NCBI RefSeq assembly: GCF_010731695.1
Contig: NZ_AP022586.1
Coordinates: 4,898,001-4,962,000, forward strand
Direction: 5' to 3'
Origin: Mycolicibacterium litorale
GTDB lineage: Bacteria; Actinomycetota; Actinomycetes; Mycobacteriales; Mycobacteriaceae
DNA length: 64,000 nt
Shown here: one piece after another, positions 37,642-44,973 of the stretch
How the letters are laid out: each line of letters begins with the position of its first letter
Position numbering within the stretch: the first letter of the stretch is position 1
Made by a program: the position numbers and the translations under genes
Notes under the pieces: generated by a model
Databases searched by the model: none
What the model was told of the DNA's origin: nothing
The model's input: the letters and a program-made list of their open reading frames with translations, nothing else

Positions 37642-37800
37642 GTGCCCCGTGGAGAAGGCATCTACGACGAAGAACACGCCAGCGAGCCCAAGGGCGGCCG
37701 CCCCGGCCCGACCGATCAGGGCCACGAGGGCGGGATGGCCTCGCGCGAGGTGGCCCCCGAGATCACCACGTCCGAAGACACTGAGGAATCGCCGGAGTAG
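37642..37800 (+). CDS. conserved-looking 52-residue hydrophilic protein
   Basis: GTG start with an ideal AAGGAG (37630-37635) 6 nt upstream. The product opens MPRGEGIYDEEHASE and is acidic and Gly/Pro-containing (KGGRPGPTDQGHEGG), without TM segments or cysteines, so probably disordered and cytosolic. The strong ribosome-binding site, the clean stop and the amino-acid-like codon bias support a real gene. I do not recognise a named family. A perfect palindrome lies 72 bp upstream. Confidence 0.68.
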   Translation: MPRGEGIYDEEHASEPKGGRPGPTDQGHEGGMASREVAPEITTSEDTEESPE

Positions 37801-37803
37801 GCG

Positions 37804-38457
37804 TCACTCGGCGTCGCGACCCTCCCGGCTGCGACGGTAGGCGGCCCGGCGGAAGTCGGTCAGCCAGCCGGGGCTCAGCGACACCCCCGGTGCCGTGTTG
37901 AGCGTCGGGTCGAACGACACGTCCTTGTCGGGCGGGATCACCTCGGACAGCGTCAGCCGGGCCAGCGGGCCGAATTCGCCCGTCCCCGCCGCCTGGTCGA
38001 CGCTGAACTCGAGGTCCCCGCGTGCCAGCTGATCGGTGACGGAGTCGAGCGACAGCCCCGGGCTGTCGAGTTTCGTCGTGAGCCGAGCTCGCAGCCACCA
38101 CACGCCGTCCTGATAGCGCAGCGGCATCAGGCTGGAGTACGTGGTGTTGTCCCACGACGTGGTCGGCAGCAGGAAAAACCGGTTGATCGCGGTGGTCGCC
38201 AGCAGGATGTCCCACGGCCGTGAGTCCACGGTCATCCGCCAGGCCAGCCCGGCGATGTCGGGCACCGATCCCGGCAACCCGATGGCCTTGGACACCCGGC
38301 CGACGACGTCGCCCGTTTCGATCGGCAGGCCCTGACCCGACGGTGCGACCCGCTCGATGCGTCCGCGGGCGAGTACCCCGGCGGGGTGGAACAGCCGGCG
38401 CTGGCGCACCGCGGAGCCGACTTCGACCGGTAGCGCGAGGAGATCTGAGACTTTCAC
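37804..38457 (-). CDS. conserved mycobacterial protein of unknown function
   Basis: 217 residues starting GTG (MKVSDLLALPVEVG). No signal peptide or TM segment. Conserved-looking blocks are RRLFHPAGVLARGRIER, GDVVGRVSKAIGLPGSVPDI, and SLMPLRYQDGVWWLRARL. Related mycobacterial proteins are sometimes labelled phosphodiesterase, but I see no metal or catalytic motif supporting that. It is convergent with the 52-residue gene (3-nt gap) and divergent from the HemK-like gene; the 114-bp region between starts is AT-rich and presumably holds both promoters. Confidence 0.75.
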   Translation of the reverse strand: MKVSDLLALPVEVGSAVRQRRLFHPAGVLARGRIERVAPSGQGLPIETGDVVGRVSKAIGLPGSVPDIAGLAWRMTVDSRPWDILLATTAINRFFLLPTTSWDNTTYSSLMPLRYQDGVWWLRARLTTKLDSPGLSLDSVTDQLARGDLEFSVDQAAGTGEFGPLARLTLSEVIPPDKDVSFDPTLNTAPGVSLSPGWLTDFRRAAYRRSREGRDAE

Positions 38458-38571
38458 GCCTGTCCGGGTGCCCGCCCTAGCAGCAGCGCAAACGGCGTGT
38501 GCTGGTTTAACAATCGCGATACAGGGCATTAATCAACCCAGCAAATGACCCCTTGACGTCGAGAGGCCCAC

Positions 38572-39267
38572 GTGACGACTGCATACACCGGCGAGCGCGA
38601 AACCGTTGTCGCAGCGGAAGGCGTCTACGCCCCGCAGGAAGATTCGCAGCTGCTGATCGACATCATGGAGAAGACCGGTCTCGCTGTCGGTCGTCGCGTC
38701 GCCGACCTGTGCACCGGTAGCGGAGTGGTGGCGGTGAACGCCGCCCAGCAGGGTGCCTCGTCGGTGACCGCCTTCGACATCTGCCCCCGCGCGGTGCGCT
38801 GCGCCCGCGGCAACGCGCTGGGCGTCGGTGTCGACGTCGACGTCCATCTCGGGTCCTGGGCGCGCGCGGTGGAATTCGCGCCGTTCGATCTGGTGACCTG
38901 CAACCCGCCGTACATCCCGCACGACCCGGACGCCGAGCGCGACCCGGTGCCGTCGACCGTGGGGCCTGCGCGTGCGTGGGACGCCGGATACGACGGCCGC
39001 CTCATCCTCGACCCGCTGTGCGAGGCCATGCCGGACCTGCTCGCCGATGGCGGCAGCCTGCTGCTCGTGCAGTCCGAGTTCGCCGATCCGCGGCGCACTC
39101 TGGCGGCGCTGTCGAGCGCCGGGCTGGATGCGGAAGTCATTGCCTGGCAGTGGATTCCGTTCGGGCCGGTGCTGACCGCACGGGCCGAGTGGCTCGAGGA
39201 GACCGGGCGGCTTGATCCGGGCCGTCGTGAAGAAGAGCTGCTGGTCATCCGGGCGGACAAGCCATGA
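38572..39267 (+). CDS. HemK-like methyltransferase (NPPY motif)
   Basis: 231 residues with SAM motif I VADLCTGSGVVAVNAA and the amide/amine-methyltransferase signature VTCNPPYIPH. Unlike PrmC it lacks the long N-terminal helical domain, so the target may be a protein amide or another amine rather than release factor. GTG start follows CGAGAGG. The stop overlaps the CDGSH gene (ATGA), so the two are translationally coupled. Confidence 0.88.
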   Translation: MTTAYTGERETVVAAEGVYAPQEDSQLLIDIMEKTGLAVGRRVADLCTGSGVVAVNAAQQGASSVTAFDICPRAVRCARGNALGVGVDVDVHLGSWARAVEFAPFDLVTCNPPYIPHDPDAERDPVPSTVGPARAWDAGYDGRLILDPLCEAMPDLLADGGSLLLVQSEFADPRRTLAALSSAGLDAEVIAWQWIPFGPVLTARAEWLEETGRLDPGRREEELLVIRADKP

Positions 39268-39500
39268 GCGAACCCCGCACCGTGCGGGTGGTGAAGGGCG
39301 GGCCCATCATGGTCGAGGGCCCGGTACGTATCGAGATGCCCGACGGCAGCGTCGTCGAGTCCGACCGGTTCATGGTCGCGATCTGCGTATGCAAACGCAG
39401 CAAGGACTATCCGCTGTGCGACACCAGCCATCGTCGGCGTCGCCGTGGCGACGCCGACGCGGCTACTTCCTCAGCTCCGTCAGGACAGCGCTCGGCGTAA
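39264..39500 (+). CDS. CDGSH iron-sulfur domain protein
   Basis: 78 residues. The 2Fe-2S motif is complete: CVCKRSKDYPLCDTSH, that is C-x-C-x2-S-x3-P-x-C-D-x2-H, with three cysteines and one histidine as ligands. The N-terminal half (VVKGGPIMVEGPVRIEMPDG) is the usual beta-cradle found in actinobacterial members. CDGSH clusters are redox-active and transferable. It is coupled to the HemK-like gene, and its last 21 nt overlap the convergent diiron-protein gene. Confidence 0.92.
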   Translation: MSEPRTVRVVKGGPIMVEGPVRIEMPDGSVVESDRFMVAICVCKRSKDYPLCDTSHRRRRRGDADAATSSAPSGQRSA

Positions 39501-40499
39501 CGACGTCTCGCCCGCCGTCCAGCACGCCATCAGGTGATCGGCGAGCCGGTCCTCGACCAGGGCGTGCGCCCGGATACCGAAGACCACATCGGCGTCCAGT
39601 TGCGGCTCCCGCGCGACCAGGTCACCCACGACATCGGTGCGCACCACCTGTTCGTGGACGGCATCGGCCTCGACGTGCTCGCGGTAGAACGCCGCGCACG
39701 TGTCCGGTGCACCCATCCGCTCAAGTGCGTCGACGAGCCGTCGCGATCCCGGTGACGACGTGATCTCGGTGGAGGCGAAGTGACCGACCGCCGCCCCGCG
39801 CAGCGCGCGGTGCAGGCCGAACAGTGACATCAGGTTGACCGCCGCCAGCGCCTCGGCCGGCACGTCGTTGATGTAGCCCAGGTAGGTGGCGTCCAGATCG
39901 GCGGCCGCCATCAGGTCGGCGAACAACTGCTGGTGCAGCTGCGGGCCGCGGCCACCGCCGAACTCGTCGAATTCGACCGCGACGAACGAGGCCTTGGCCT
40001 GTCCTGTCAGCCGGGGGATCGCGAACGCGTGCGGATCGCCTTCCTTGAGGTGGTAGAGCGACCGGTGCACGAAGTACTCGCGCATCTGCTCCCAGGTGCC
40101 CTTGTCGCGCAGGTAGTACGACGGGCCCTCACCGTCGACCGGTTCGACGGCGAGCGCGGTCATCTCGTCCGCGGCGGTCTGGTCGGGGCTGATCTCGCCG
40201 ACATCGCGACGCACCGCGCCGAGGAACAGTTGTTCCATCTGCCCGCGCAGGTGCAGCAGGCCGGCGTTCCACTCCCAGTGCGGGTCGACCCCGGCAAAGC
40301 CGCGGTAGTGCAGTTCGTAGCAGACGTAGAGCGCCAACTGCAGGTCGAGCCCGTACGGGTCGGAGTCGCCGAGCGACGCCTCGATGCGGGCCAGGTGGTT
40401 GCGCGGGGCACGCTCGGTGAGCAGGTTCACCACGGCCAGCGAAAGCGGGCCACGAGCGTCGGGCAACATCGGTTCAACCATGATCGGCGCGGAAGTCAC
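39480..40499 (-). CDS. iron-containing redox enzyme, heme-oxygenase-like diiron fold
   Basis: About 339 residues. Helical protein with likely iron ligands spread through CYELHYRGF, EWNAGLLHLRGQMEQ, FVHRSLYHLKEGDPH, FVAVEFDEFGGG and FYREHVEADAVHEQ, the pattern of heme-oxygenase-like diiron (HDO-type) proteins often annotated iron-containing redox enzyme. GTG 40499 and ATG 40481 are both possible starts. Its gene overlaps the CDGSH gene tail to tail by 21 nt; in other bacteria the two domain types are often linked. Substrate unknown. Confidence 0.82.
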   Translation of the reverse strand: MTSAPIMVEPMLPDARGPLSLAVVNLLTERAPRNHLARIEASLGDSDPYGLDLQLALYVCYELHYRGFAGVDPHWEWNAGLLHLRGQMEQLFLGAVRRDVGEISPDQTAADEMTALAVEPVDGEGPSYYLRDKGTWEQMREYFVHRSLYHLKEGDPHAFAIPRLTGQAKASFVAVEFDEFGGGRGPQLHQQLFADLMAAADLDATYLGYINDVPAEALAAVNLMSLFGLHRALRGAAVGHFASTEITSSPGSRRLVDALERMGAPDTCAAFYREHVEADAVHEQVVRTDVVGDLVAREPQLDADVVFGIRAHALVEDRLADHLMACWTAGETSLRRALS

Positions 40500-40561
40500 G
40501 CCCGGGGACTTACCCGTTACTTGGGTGTTCCAATCGCTGGTGTGCAGGGAATCTCGGTCGG

Positions 40562-41377
40562 TCAGAACCGCCAGAGCGCTTCCTGGGTGGTGCTGGCGAT
40601 CAGCACACCGCCGTCGTCGTACAGCGAACCCACGGCCAGACCGCGCGCGTCGCTGTTGTTCACCCCGCTGACCTCGTAGCGGTGCCAGCGGTGCGGGTCG
40701 AACGGCCGGTGGAACCACACCGAGTGGTCCAGCGACGCCGCCATCCCGGCACCCGGTTCATCGGGCGCCCCGGCCGGACGGGCGGCCGGAACCGGGCCGA
40801 GGTCGGACATGTAGGTCAGCATGCAGGCGCGGGTCAGCGGATCGTCCTCGATCGGATCGCGGGTGCGGATCCAGAACGGCGGGACGGCGAACGGCGATGT
40901 GTCCTCGGGCCGGCAGCGGATCTCGAACCGGTCCACCGACTCGAGGTCGGGCGACTTCGGCACCGCGTCCTCGAAGGCCAGCGCCGGCGGTCGCGACGGA
41001 TGCCAGTCGGCGCTGTCCTCCGGGCGGTGGAACGACGCGATCATCTCGAGGATGACCTTGCCCTCCTGGACGGCGGTGACGCGACGGGTGTCGAAGGAGC
41101 GGCCGTCGCGGGTGCGCTCGACCTGCAGTTCGACGTCGATTCCGTACTTGCCGCCACGTACGAAGTACGCGTGCAGTGACTGCGCCCGCTTGTCCGGGTC
41201 GACCGTCGCGCCGGCCGCGCCCAGCGCCTGCGCGGCGATCAGCCCGCCGAACAGCCGATGCGCCGGGCCGCTGGTGACCTGCGGGGCGAGGAAGACGTCC
41301 CCGTCGCGGTCGAAATCGAGCAGACGCGCGATCCAGCTCGCGCCGTGCGGCCAGGAGTTGTCTGCGAGCGCGCTCAT
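40562..41377 (-). CDS. acyl-CoA thioesterase II (TesB-type)
   Basis: 271 residues forming a double hot dog: RLFGGLIAAQALGAA and SLHAYFVRGGKYG in the first repeat, AASLDHSVWFHRPFD and the catalytic-type aspartate region in the second. Hydrolyses fatty acyl-CoA in the cytosol. ATG 41377 follows TAGGCT (41390-41385) by 7 nt, so leaderless. A CCAAC-TG-GTTGG dyad just upstream sits at the -35 and resembles TetR-family operators of lipid genes. Confidence 0.9.
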   Translation of the reverse strand: MSALADNSWPHGASWIARLLDFDRDGDVFLAPQVTSGPAHRLFGGLIAAQALGAAGATVDPDKRAQSLHAYFVRGGKYGIDVELQVERTRDGRSFDTRRVTAVQEGKVILEMIASFHRPEDSADWHPSRPPALAFEDAVPKSPDLESVDRFEIRCRPEDTSPFAVPPFWIRTRDPIEDDPLTRACMLTYMSDLGPVPAARPAGAPDEPGAGMAASLDHSVWFHRPFDPHRWHRYEVSGVNNSDARGLAVGSLYDDGGVLIASTTQEALWRF

Positions 41378-41384
41378 CCTCGGC

Positions 41385-41406
41385 AGCCTATCTACCAACT
41401 GGTTGG
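41385..41406 (-). promoter_or_regulatory. thioesterase promoter with TetR-like dyad
   Basis: TAGGCT -10 (41390-41385) with CCAAC-TG-GTTGG (41395-41406) immediately upstream. The dyad resembles TetR-family operators of the ACCAAC/GTTGGT type used in lipid metabolism control. No TetR gene is present in the window. Confidence 0.45.
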
Positions 41407-41496
41407 GTGCGCTCAGAGGGGGCGGACAGGGAGTAGACAGGAACCGAGTGCGCGGCCAGGACGCGCGACCGACCGAGCCAGCATCGGGGTGATGGA

Positions 41497-42357
41497 ATGT
41501 GCCGCCTCTTCGGACTGCACGCCGACGGCCAGGCGGTGAAGGCCACCTTCTGGCTCCTGCAGGCCCCCGACAATCTGGCCGAACAGAGCCGGCGCAATCC
41601 GGACGGCACGGGCCTGGGTGTGTTCGGCCCCGACGGCACCCCGGTGGTGCGCAAGCAGCCCATCGCCGCGTGGCGCGACACCGACTTCACCGCCGAGGCC
41701 CAGGAGCTCACCGGTACCGCGTTCATCGCGCACGTCCGTTACGCCACGACCGGATCGCTCGAGGTGCGCAACAGCCATCCGTTCCTGCAGGACGGGCGGC
41801 TGTTCGCGCACAACGGCGTGGTGGAGGGCCTCGACGGGCTCGACGCGCGGCTCGACGAGTTGGGCGTCCGCGATCTCGTACTCGGTGAGACGGACTCCGA
41901 GCGGATCTTCGCGTTGATCACCGCGTCGGTGCGGGCGCGTGGCGGCGACATCGGCGCAGGCATCGCCGACGCCCTGCACTGGCTGGCCGACAGCGTGCCG
42001 ATCTACGCGGTGAACCTGCTGCTGGCCACCCCCACCGACATGTGGGCGCTGCGCTACCCGGACACCCATGAGCTGTACCTGCTCGACCGGACGGCGCCAG
42101 ACGACACCGAGTTCTCGTTGCGTACCAACCGGATCAGTGCCAGCAGCCCGCACCTCGTTAGACGGCCGGCGGTGGTCTTCGCGAGCGAGCCGATGGACGA
42201 CGAGCAGTGGCAGCTGATGACACCGGGGGAGTTGGTGCACGTCGATGCCGGCCTGCGGATCACCCGGCAGATGGTGCTGCCCGACCCGCCCGCCCGTCCG
42301 CTCACGCGCGCCGACCTCAGCCCGGCAACGGCCGAATCGCAGCACGTGCCGGCGTAG
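41497..42357 (+). CDS. class II glutamine amidotransferase-fold protein, EgtC-like paralog
   Basis: 286 residues. Cys2 nucleophile (MCRLFGLHADG), SRRNPDGTGLGVF, AHVRYATTGS, NSHPFLQDGRLFAHNGVVEG and ETDSERIFALI match stand-alone Ntn class II amidotransferases (YafJ/EgtC family). Gamma-glutamyl hydrolysis is likely, but the substrate is unknown; the operon-borne EgtC is separate. The last 25 residues are hydrophilic. Read divergently from the thioesterase; followed by a tRNA on the other strand. Confidence 0.88.
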   Translation: MCRLFGLHADGQAVKATFWLLQAPDNLAEQSRRNPDGTGLGVFGPDGTPVVRKQPIAAWRDTDFTAEAQELTGTAFIAHVRYATTGSLEVRNSHPFLQDGRLFAHNGVVEGLDGLDARLDELGVRDLVLGETDSERIFALITASVRARGGDIGAGIADALHWLADSVPIYAVNLLLATPTDMWALRYPDTHELYLLDRTAPDDTEFSLRTNRISASSPHLVRRPAVVFASEPMDDEQWQLMTPGELVHVDAGLRITRQMVLPDPPARPLTRADLSPATAESQHVPA

Positions 42358-42374
42358 CCCCGAAAACGGAAGAA

Positions 42375-42403
42375 GGCCCTGACCGGAAAAACCAGTCAGA
42401 GCC
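42375..42403 (-). terminator. terminator of tRNA-Pro
   Basis: On the minus strand a 12-bp stem (two G.U pairs) with a UUUUU loop ends in GGUCAGGGCC and is followed by UUCUUCCGUUUU, a U-rich run rare in this window. It lies 20 nt after the tRNA 3' end. Confidence 0.65.
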
Positions 42404-42422
42404 CTAACCGCGACACTGTGAG

Positions 42423-42496
<74 letters not shown>

Positions 42497-42681
42497 CGTG
42501 AAGCGTTGAAAGGGTATCGCACCGGTGCCTCGGAAAGCCAAACGGCCTCCGCCCGGCGGGCCGCGGCGGTGGCGTCAGATCTCGCGACACGCATCACACC
42601 GGGCGCGGAATGCCGGGGCTTGTCGGTGGCGTTGACCAGAATGACGGCAGAGCGCCGCACAACTGGTGAAACGAGGCAGAT

Positions 42682-42879
42682 ATGACCGGGTTAGGGGCTT
42701 CCATCTACCTGGGATTCTTCGCTCTGGCGGCGATCTGGCTGTTTCTGACCGCAGACGGCCCGCTGTCGGGCGGATCCGACGATCAGCGCCAGACGCAGGA
42801 CCGCTCGAAGTCGGCCAGCACGTCCGCCGAATCCGACGGATCGATGCCCTGGCTGCTCAGCCACTCGTCGCAGAAGTAG
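42682..42879 (+). CDS. possible 65-residue single-pass membrane protein overlapping cds1
   Basis: ATG with GAGG upstream (GAGGCAGATATG). Residues 8-23 ([16 protein letters not shown]) form a clear TM helix preceded by a short outer end and followed by [10 protein letters not shown] and a Ser/Lys-rich tail. The last third (42783-42879) runs antisense to the 3' end of cds1, so either the true product is real with a convergent overlap or the frame is fortuitous after the TM part. No family recognised. Confidence 0.45.
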   Translation: MTGLGASIYLGFFALAAIWLFLTADGPLSGGSDDQRQTQDRSKSASTSAESDGSMPWLLSHSSQK

Positions 42880-43889
42880 GTGTCGGCGTAGCGGTCGCCG
42901 CTGTCGGCGATCAACGTCACCACCGAGCCCTGGCGCCCCTGCGCCGTCATCTCCGCGAGAAGTCCGAAGGCACCCCACAGGTTCGTTCCGGTCGACGGGC
43001 CGACCCGCCGGCCCAGCACCCGGCTCGCATGCCGGGCCGCGGCCACCGAGGCCCCGTCCGGAACCGCCACCATCCGATCCACCACATCCGGCAGGAACGA
43101 CGGCTCCACCCGCGGGCGGCCGATCCCCTCGATCCGCGAGGACGCGCCCGTGACCACCTTCGAATCGCGCTGTTCGTACGACGGGAAGAACGCCGAGTTC
43201 TCCGGGTCCACCACGCACAGCCTGGTGGCGTAGCGGCGATAGCGAATGTAGCGGCCGATGGTCGCGCTCGTCCCTCCGGTGCCCGCACCGACCACCACCC
43301 ACTCCGGGATCGGATGCCGTTCGTCGGCCATCTGGTGGTAGATCGACTCGGCGATGTTGTTGTTGCCGCGCCAGTCGGTGGCGCGTTCGGCATTGGTGAA
43401 CTGGTCGAGGTAGTGCCCGCCGGTCTCCTCCGCCAGCCGTTCGGCCTCGGCGTACACCTGCGACGACTCGTCGACGAAATGGCAACGGCCACCCTGTGAT
43501 TCGATCAGCGCGACCTTGCTGGGGCTGGTCGACGACGTCATCACCGCGATGAACGGCAGCCCCAGCAGTGCCGCGAAATACGCCTCGGAGACCGCGGTCG
43601 ACCCGCTGGAGGCCTCGATGACCGTCGTGCCTTCGCGAATCCACCCGTTGCACAGGCCGTAGAGGAACAGCGAACGCGCCAGCCGGTGCTTGAGGCTGCC
43701 GGTGATGTGCGTCGACTCGTCCTTGAGGTACAGCGCGACGCCGCAGTCCTCACCCCACGCCGACGGCAGCGGGTACCGCAGCAGATGGGTGTCCGCGCTG
43801 CGCCGGGCGTCGGCCTCGATCAGCCGGACGGCGTTGTCGACCCACGCGCGGGGCTGACTGTGACTGGCGATCGACGATCGCCCCGTCAC
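42783..43889 (-). CDS. cds1: cysteine desulfhydrase, PLP cysteine-synthase-like (Rv3684-type)
   Basis: 368 residues of the fold-type II PLP family. The cofactor lysine is Lys67 ([11 protein letters not shown]), the phosphate cradle [12 protein letters not shown] and the SSGSTA substrate loop are clear. In M. tuberculosis the homolog Rv3684 has been described as Cds1, releasing H2S, ammonia and pyruvate from cysteine. It is the last gene of a ponA2 - phosphoesterase - cds1 run on the minus strand (7-nt gap). Functional transfer is by orthology and gene order. Confidence 0.85.
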   Translation of the reverse strand: MTGRSSIASHSQPRAWVDNAVRLIEADARRSADTHLLRYPLPSAWGEDCGVALYLKDESTHITGSLKHRLARSLFLYGLCNGWIREGTTVIEASSGSTAVSEAYFAALLGLPFIAVMTSSTSPSKVALIESQGGRCHFVDESSQVYAEAERLAEETGGHYLDQFTNAERATDWRGNNNIAESIYHQMADERHPIPEWVVVGAGTGGTSATIGRYIRYRRYATRLCVVDPENSAFFPSYEQRDSKVVTGASSRIEGIGRPRVEPSFLPDVVDRMVAVPDGASVAAARHASRVLGRRVGPSTGTNLWGAFGLLAEMTAQGRQGSVVTLIADSGDRYADTYFCDEWLSSQGIDPSDSADVLADFERSCVWR

Positions 43890-43896
43890 CGGCTCC

Positions 43897-44883
43897 TCAC
43901 CGCGCAGCGACGGTCGACGGCGACTGCCCGGCGTGCACGTCGGCGTCCCGGCCCCCGGTCGGTGCGGCCACCAGCGTCAGCAGCGTGGCCTCGGGACGGC
44001 AGCAGAACCGCACCGGCGCGAACGGCGACGTACCGATACCCGCAGACACGTGCAGCGCCATGTCGGCGCCCCACCGCGATGCGCCCTTGGCCCGTGACCG
44101 GTCCAGCTCGCAGTTGGTGACGATCGCGCCGTAGAACGGCAGGCACAGCTGCCCGCCGTGGGTGTGCCCCGCCATCACCAGGTGATAGCCGTCGGCGGCG
44201 AACCGGTCGAGGACCCGCGGTTCGGGGGAGTGCGTCAGACCCAGCGACAGATTGGCGGTCGGGGTGGCGGCACCGGCGATCGTGTCGTAGCGGTCGCGCT
44301 TGAGGTGCGGGTCGTCGACACCGGCAAGCGCGATGCGCAGCCCGGCGACCTCGAGTTCCCGCCGGGTGTGGGTCATGTCCAGCCAGCCGCGTTCGGTGAA
44401 CGCCGCCCGCAGGTCCTGCCAGGGCAGCGGCTGGCCGTGCACCCGGTGGCCCGGGTTGGTGAGGTAGTTCAGCGGGTTCTTCAGCTGCGGCGCGAAGTAG
44501 TCGTTGCTGCCGAAGACGAACACGCCGGGCACCGACAGCAGCTCCGAGAGGGCCTGCACGACGGCGGGCACCGCCCGCGGATGCGCCAGGTTGTCGCCGG
44601 TATTGACCACCAGATCCGGTTCGAGGCGCGCCAGGTCGCGCAGCCACGCCTGTTTGCGGCGCTGACCGGGGCGCATGTGGAGATCGCTGAGGTGCAGCAC
44701 CCGCAGCGGGGAGGACCCCGGCGTCAGCACCGGCATGGTCACCTCACGCAGCGTGAACGCATTGCGTTCGATGAGCGACGCATAACCGATCCCGGCGACC
44801 AGTGAGCCGGCACTCACCGCAGCGGTGTTCTTCAGGACTTTGATCGACGTCGAAACCGTCGGTCGTGGCAGAGCAGCAGCCAT
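43897..44883 (-). CDS. metallophosphoesterase with N-terminal membrane anchor
   Basis: 328 residues. After an N-terminal hydrophobic segment ([18 protein letters not shown]) comes the calcineurin-like domain: LSDLHMRPG (D-x-H), VVNTGDNL (GD), FGSNDY (GNH-like GND), and MAGHTHGGQ (GHxH). Conserved dimetal ligands are all present. The family includes YkuE-type phosphodiesterases acting on lipids or UDP-sugars. Follows ponA2 by 90 nt; homolog of Rv3683. Confidence 0.88.
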   Translation of the reverse strand: MAAALPRPTVSTSIKVLKNTAAVSAGSLVAGIGYASLIERNAFTLREVTMPVLTPGSSPLRVLHLSDLHMRPGQRRKQAWLRDLARLEPDLVVNTGDNLAHPRAVPAVVQALSELLSVPGVFVFGSNDYFAPQLKNPLNYLTNPGHRVHGQPLPWQDLRAAFTERGWLDMTHTRRELEVAGLRIALAGVDDPHLKRDRYDTIAGAATPTANLSLGLTHSPEPRVLDRFAADGYHLVMAGHTHGGQLCLPFYGAIVTNCELDRSRAKGASRWGADMALHVSAGIGTSPFAPVRFCCRPEATLLTLVAAPTGGRDADVHAGQSPSTVAAR

Positions 44884-44973
44884 GGCTGCAGCTTACTGCC
44901 AGATGGTCTCGCCCACCGCTTCCCACCGGGTCACCGTGGGAAAGTGCACAGCGAACTCCCGGTCAGCCGTCGA

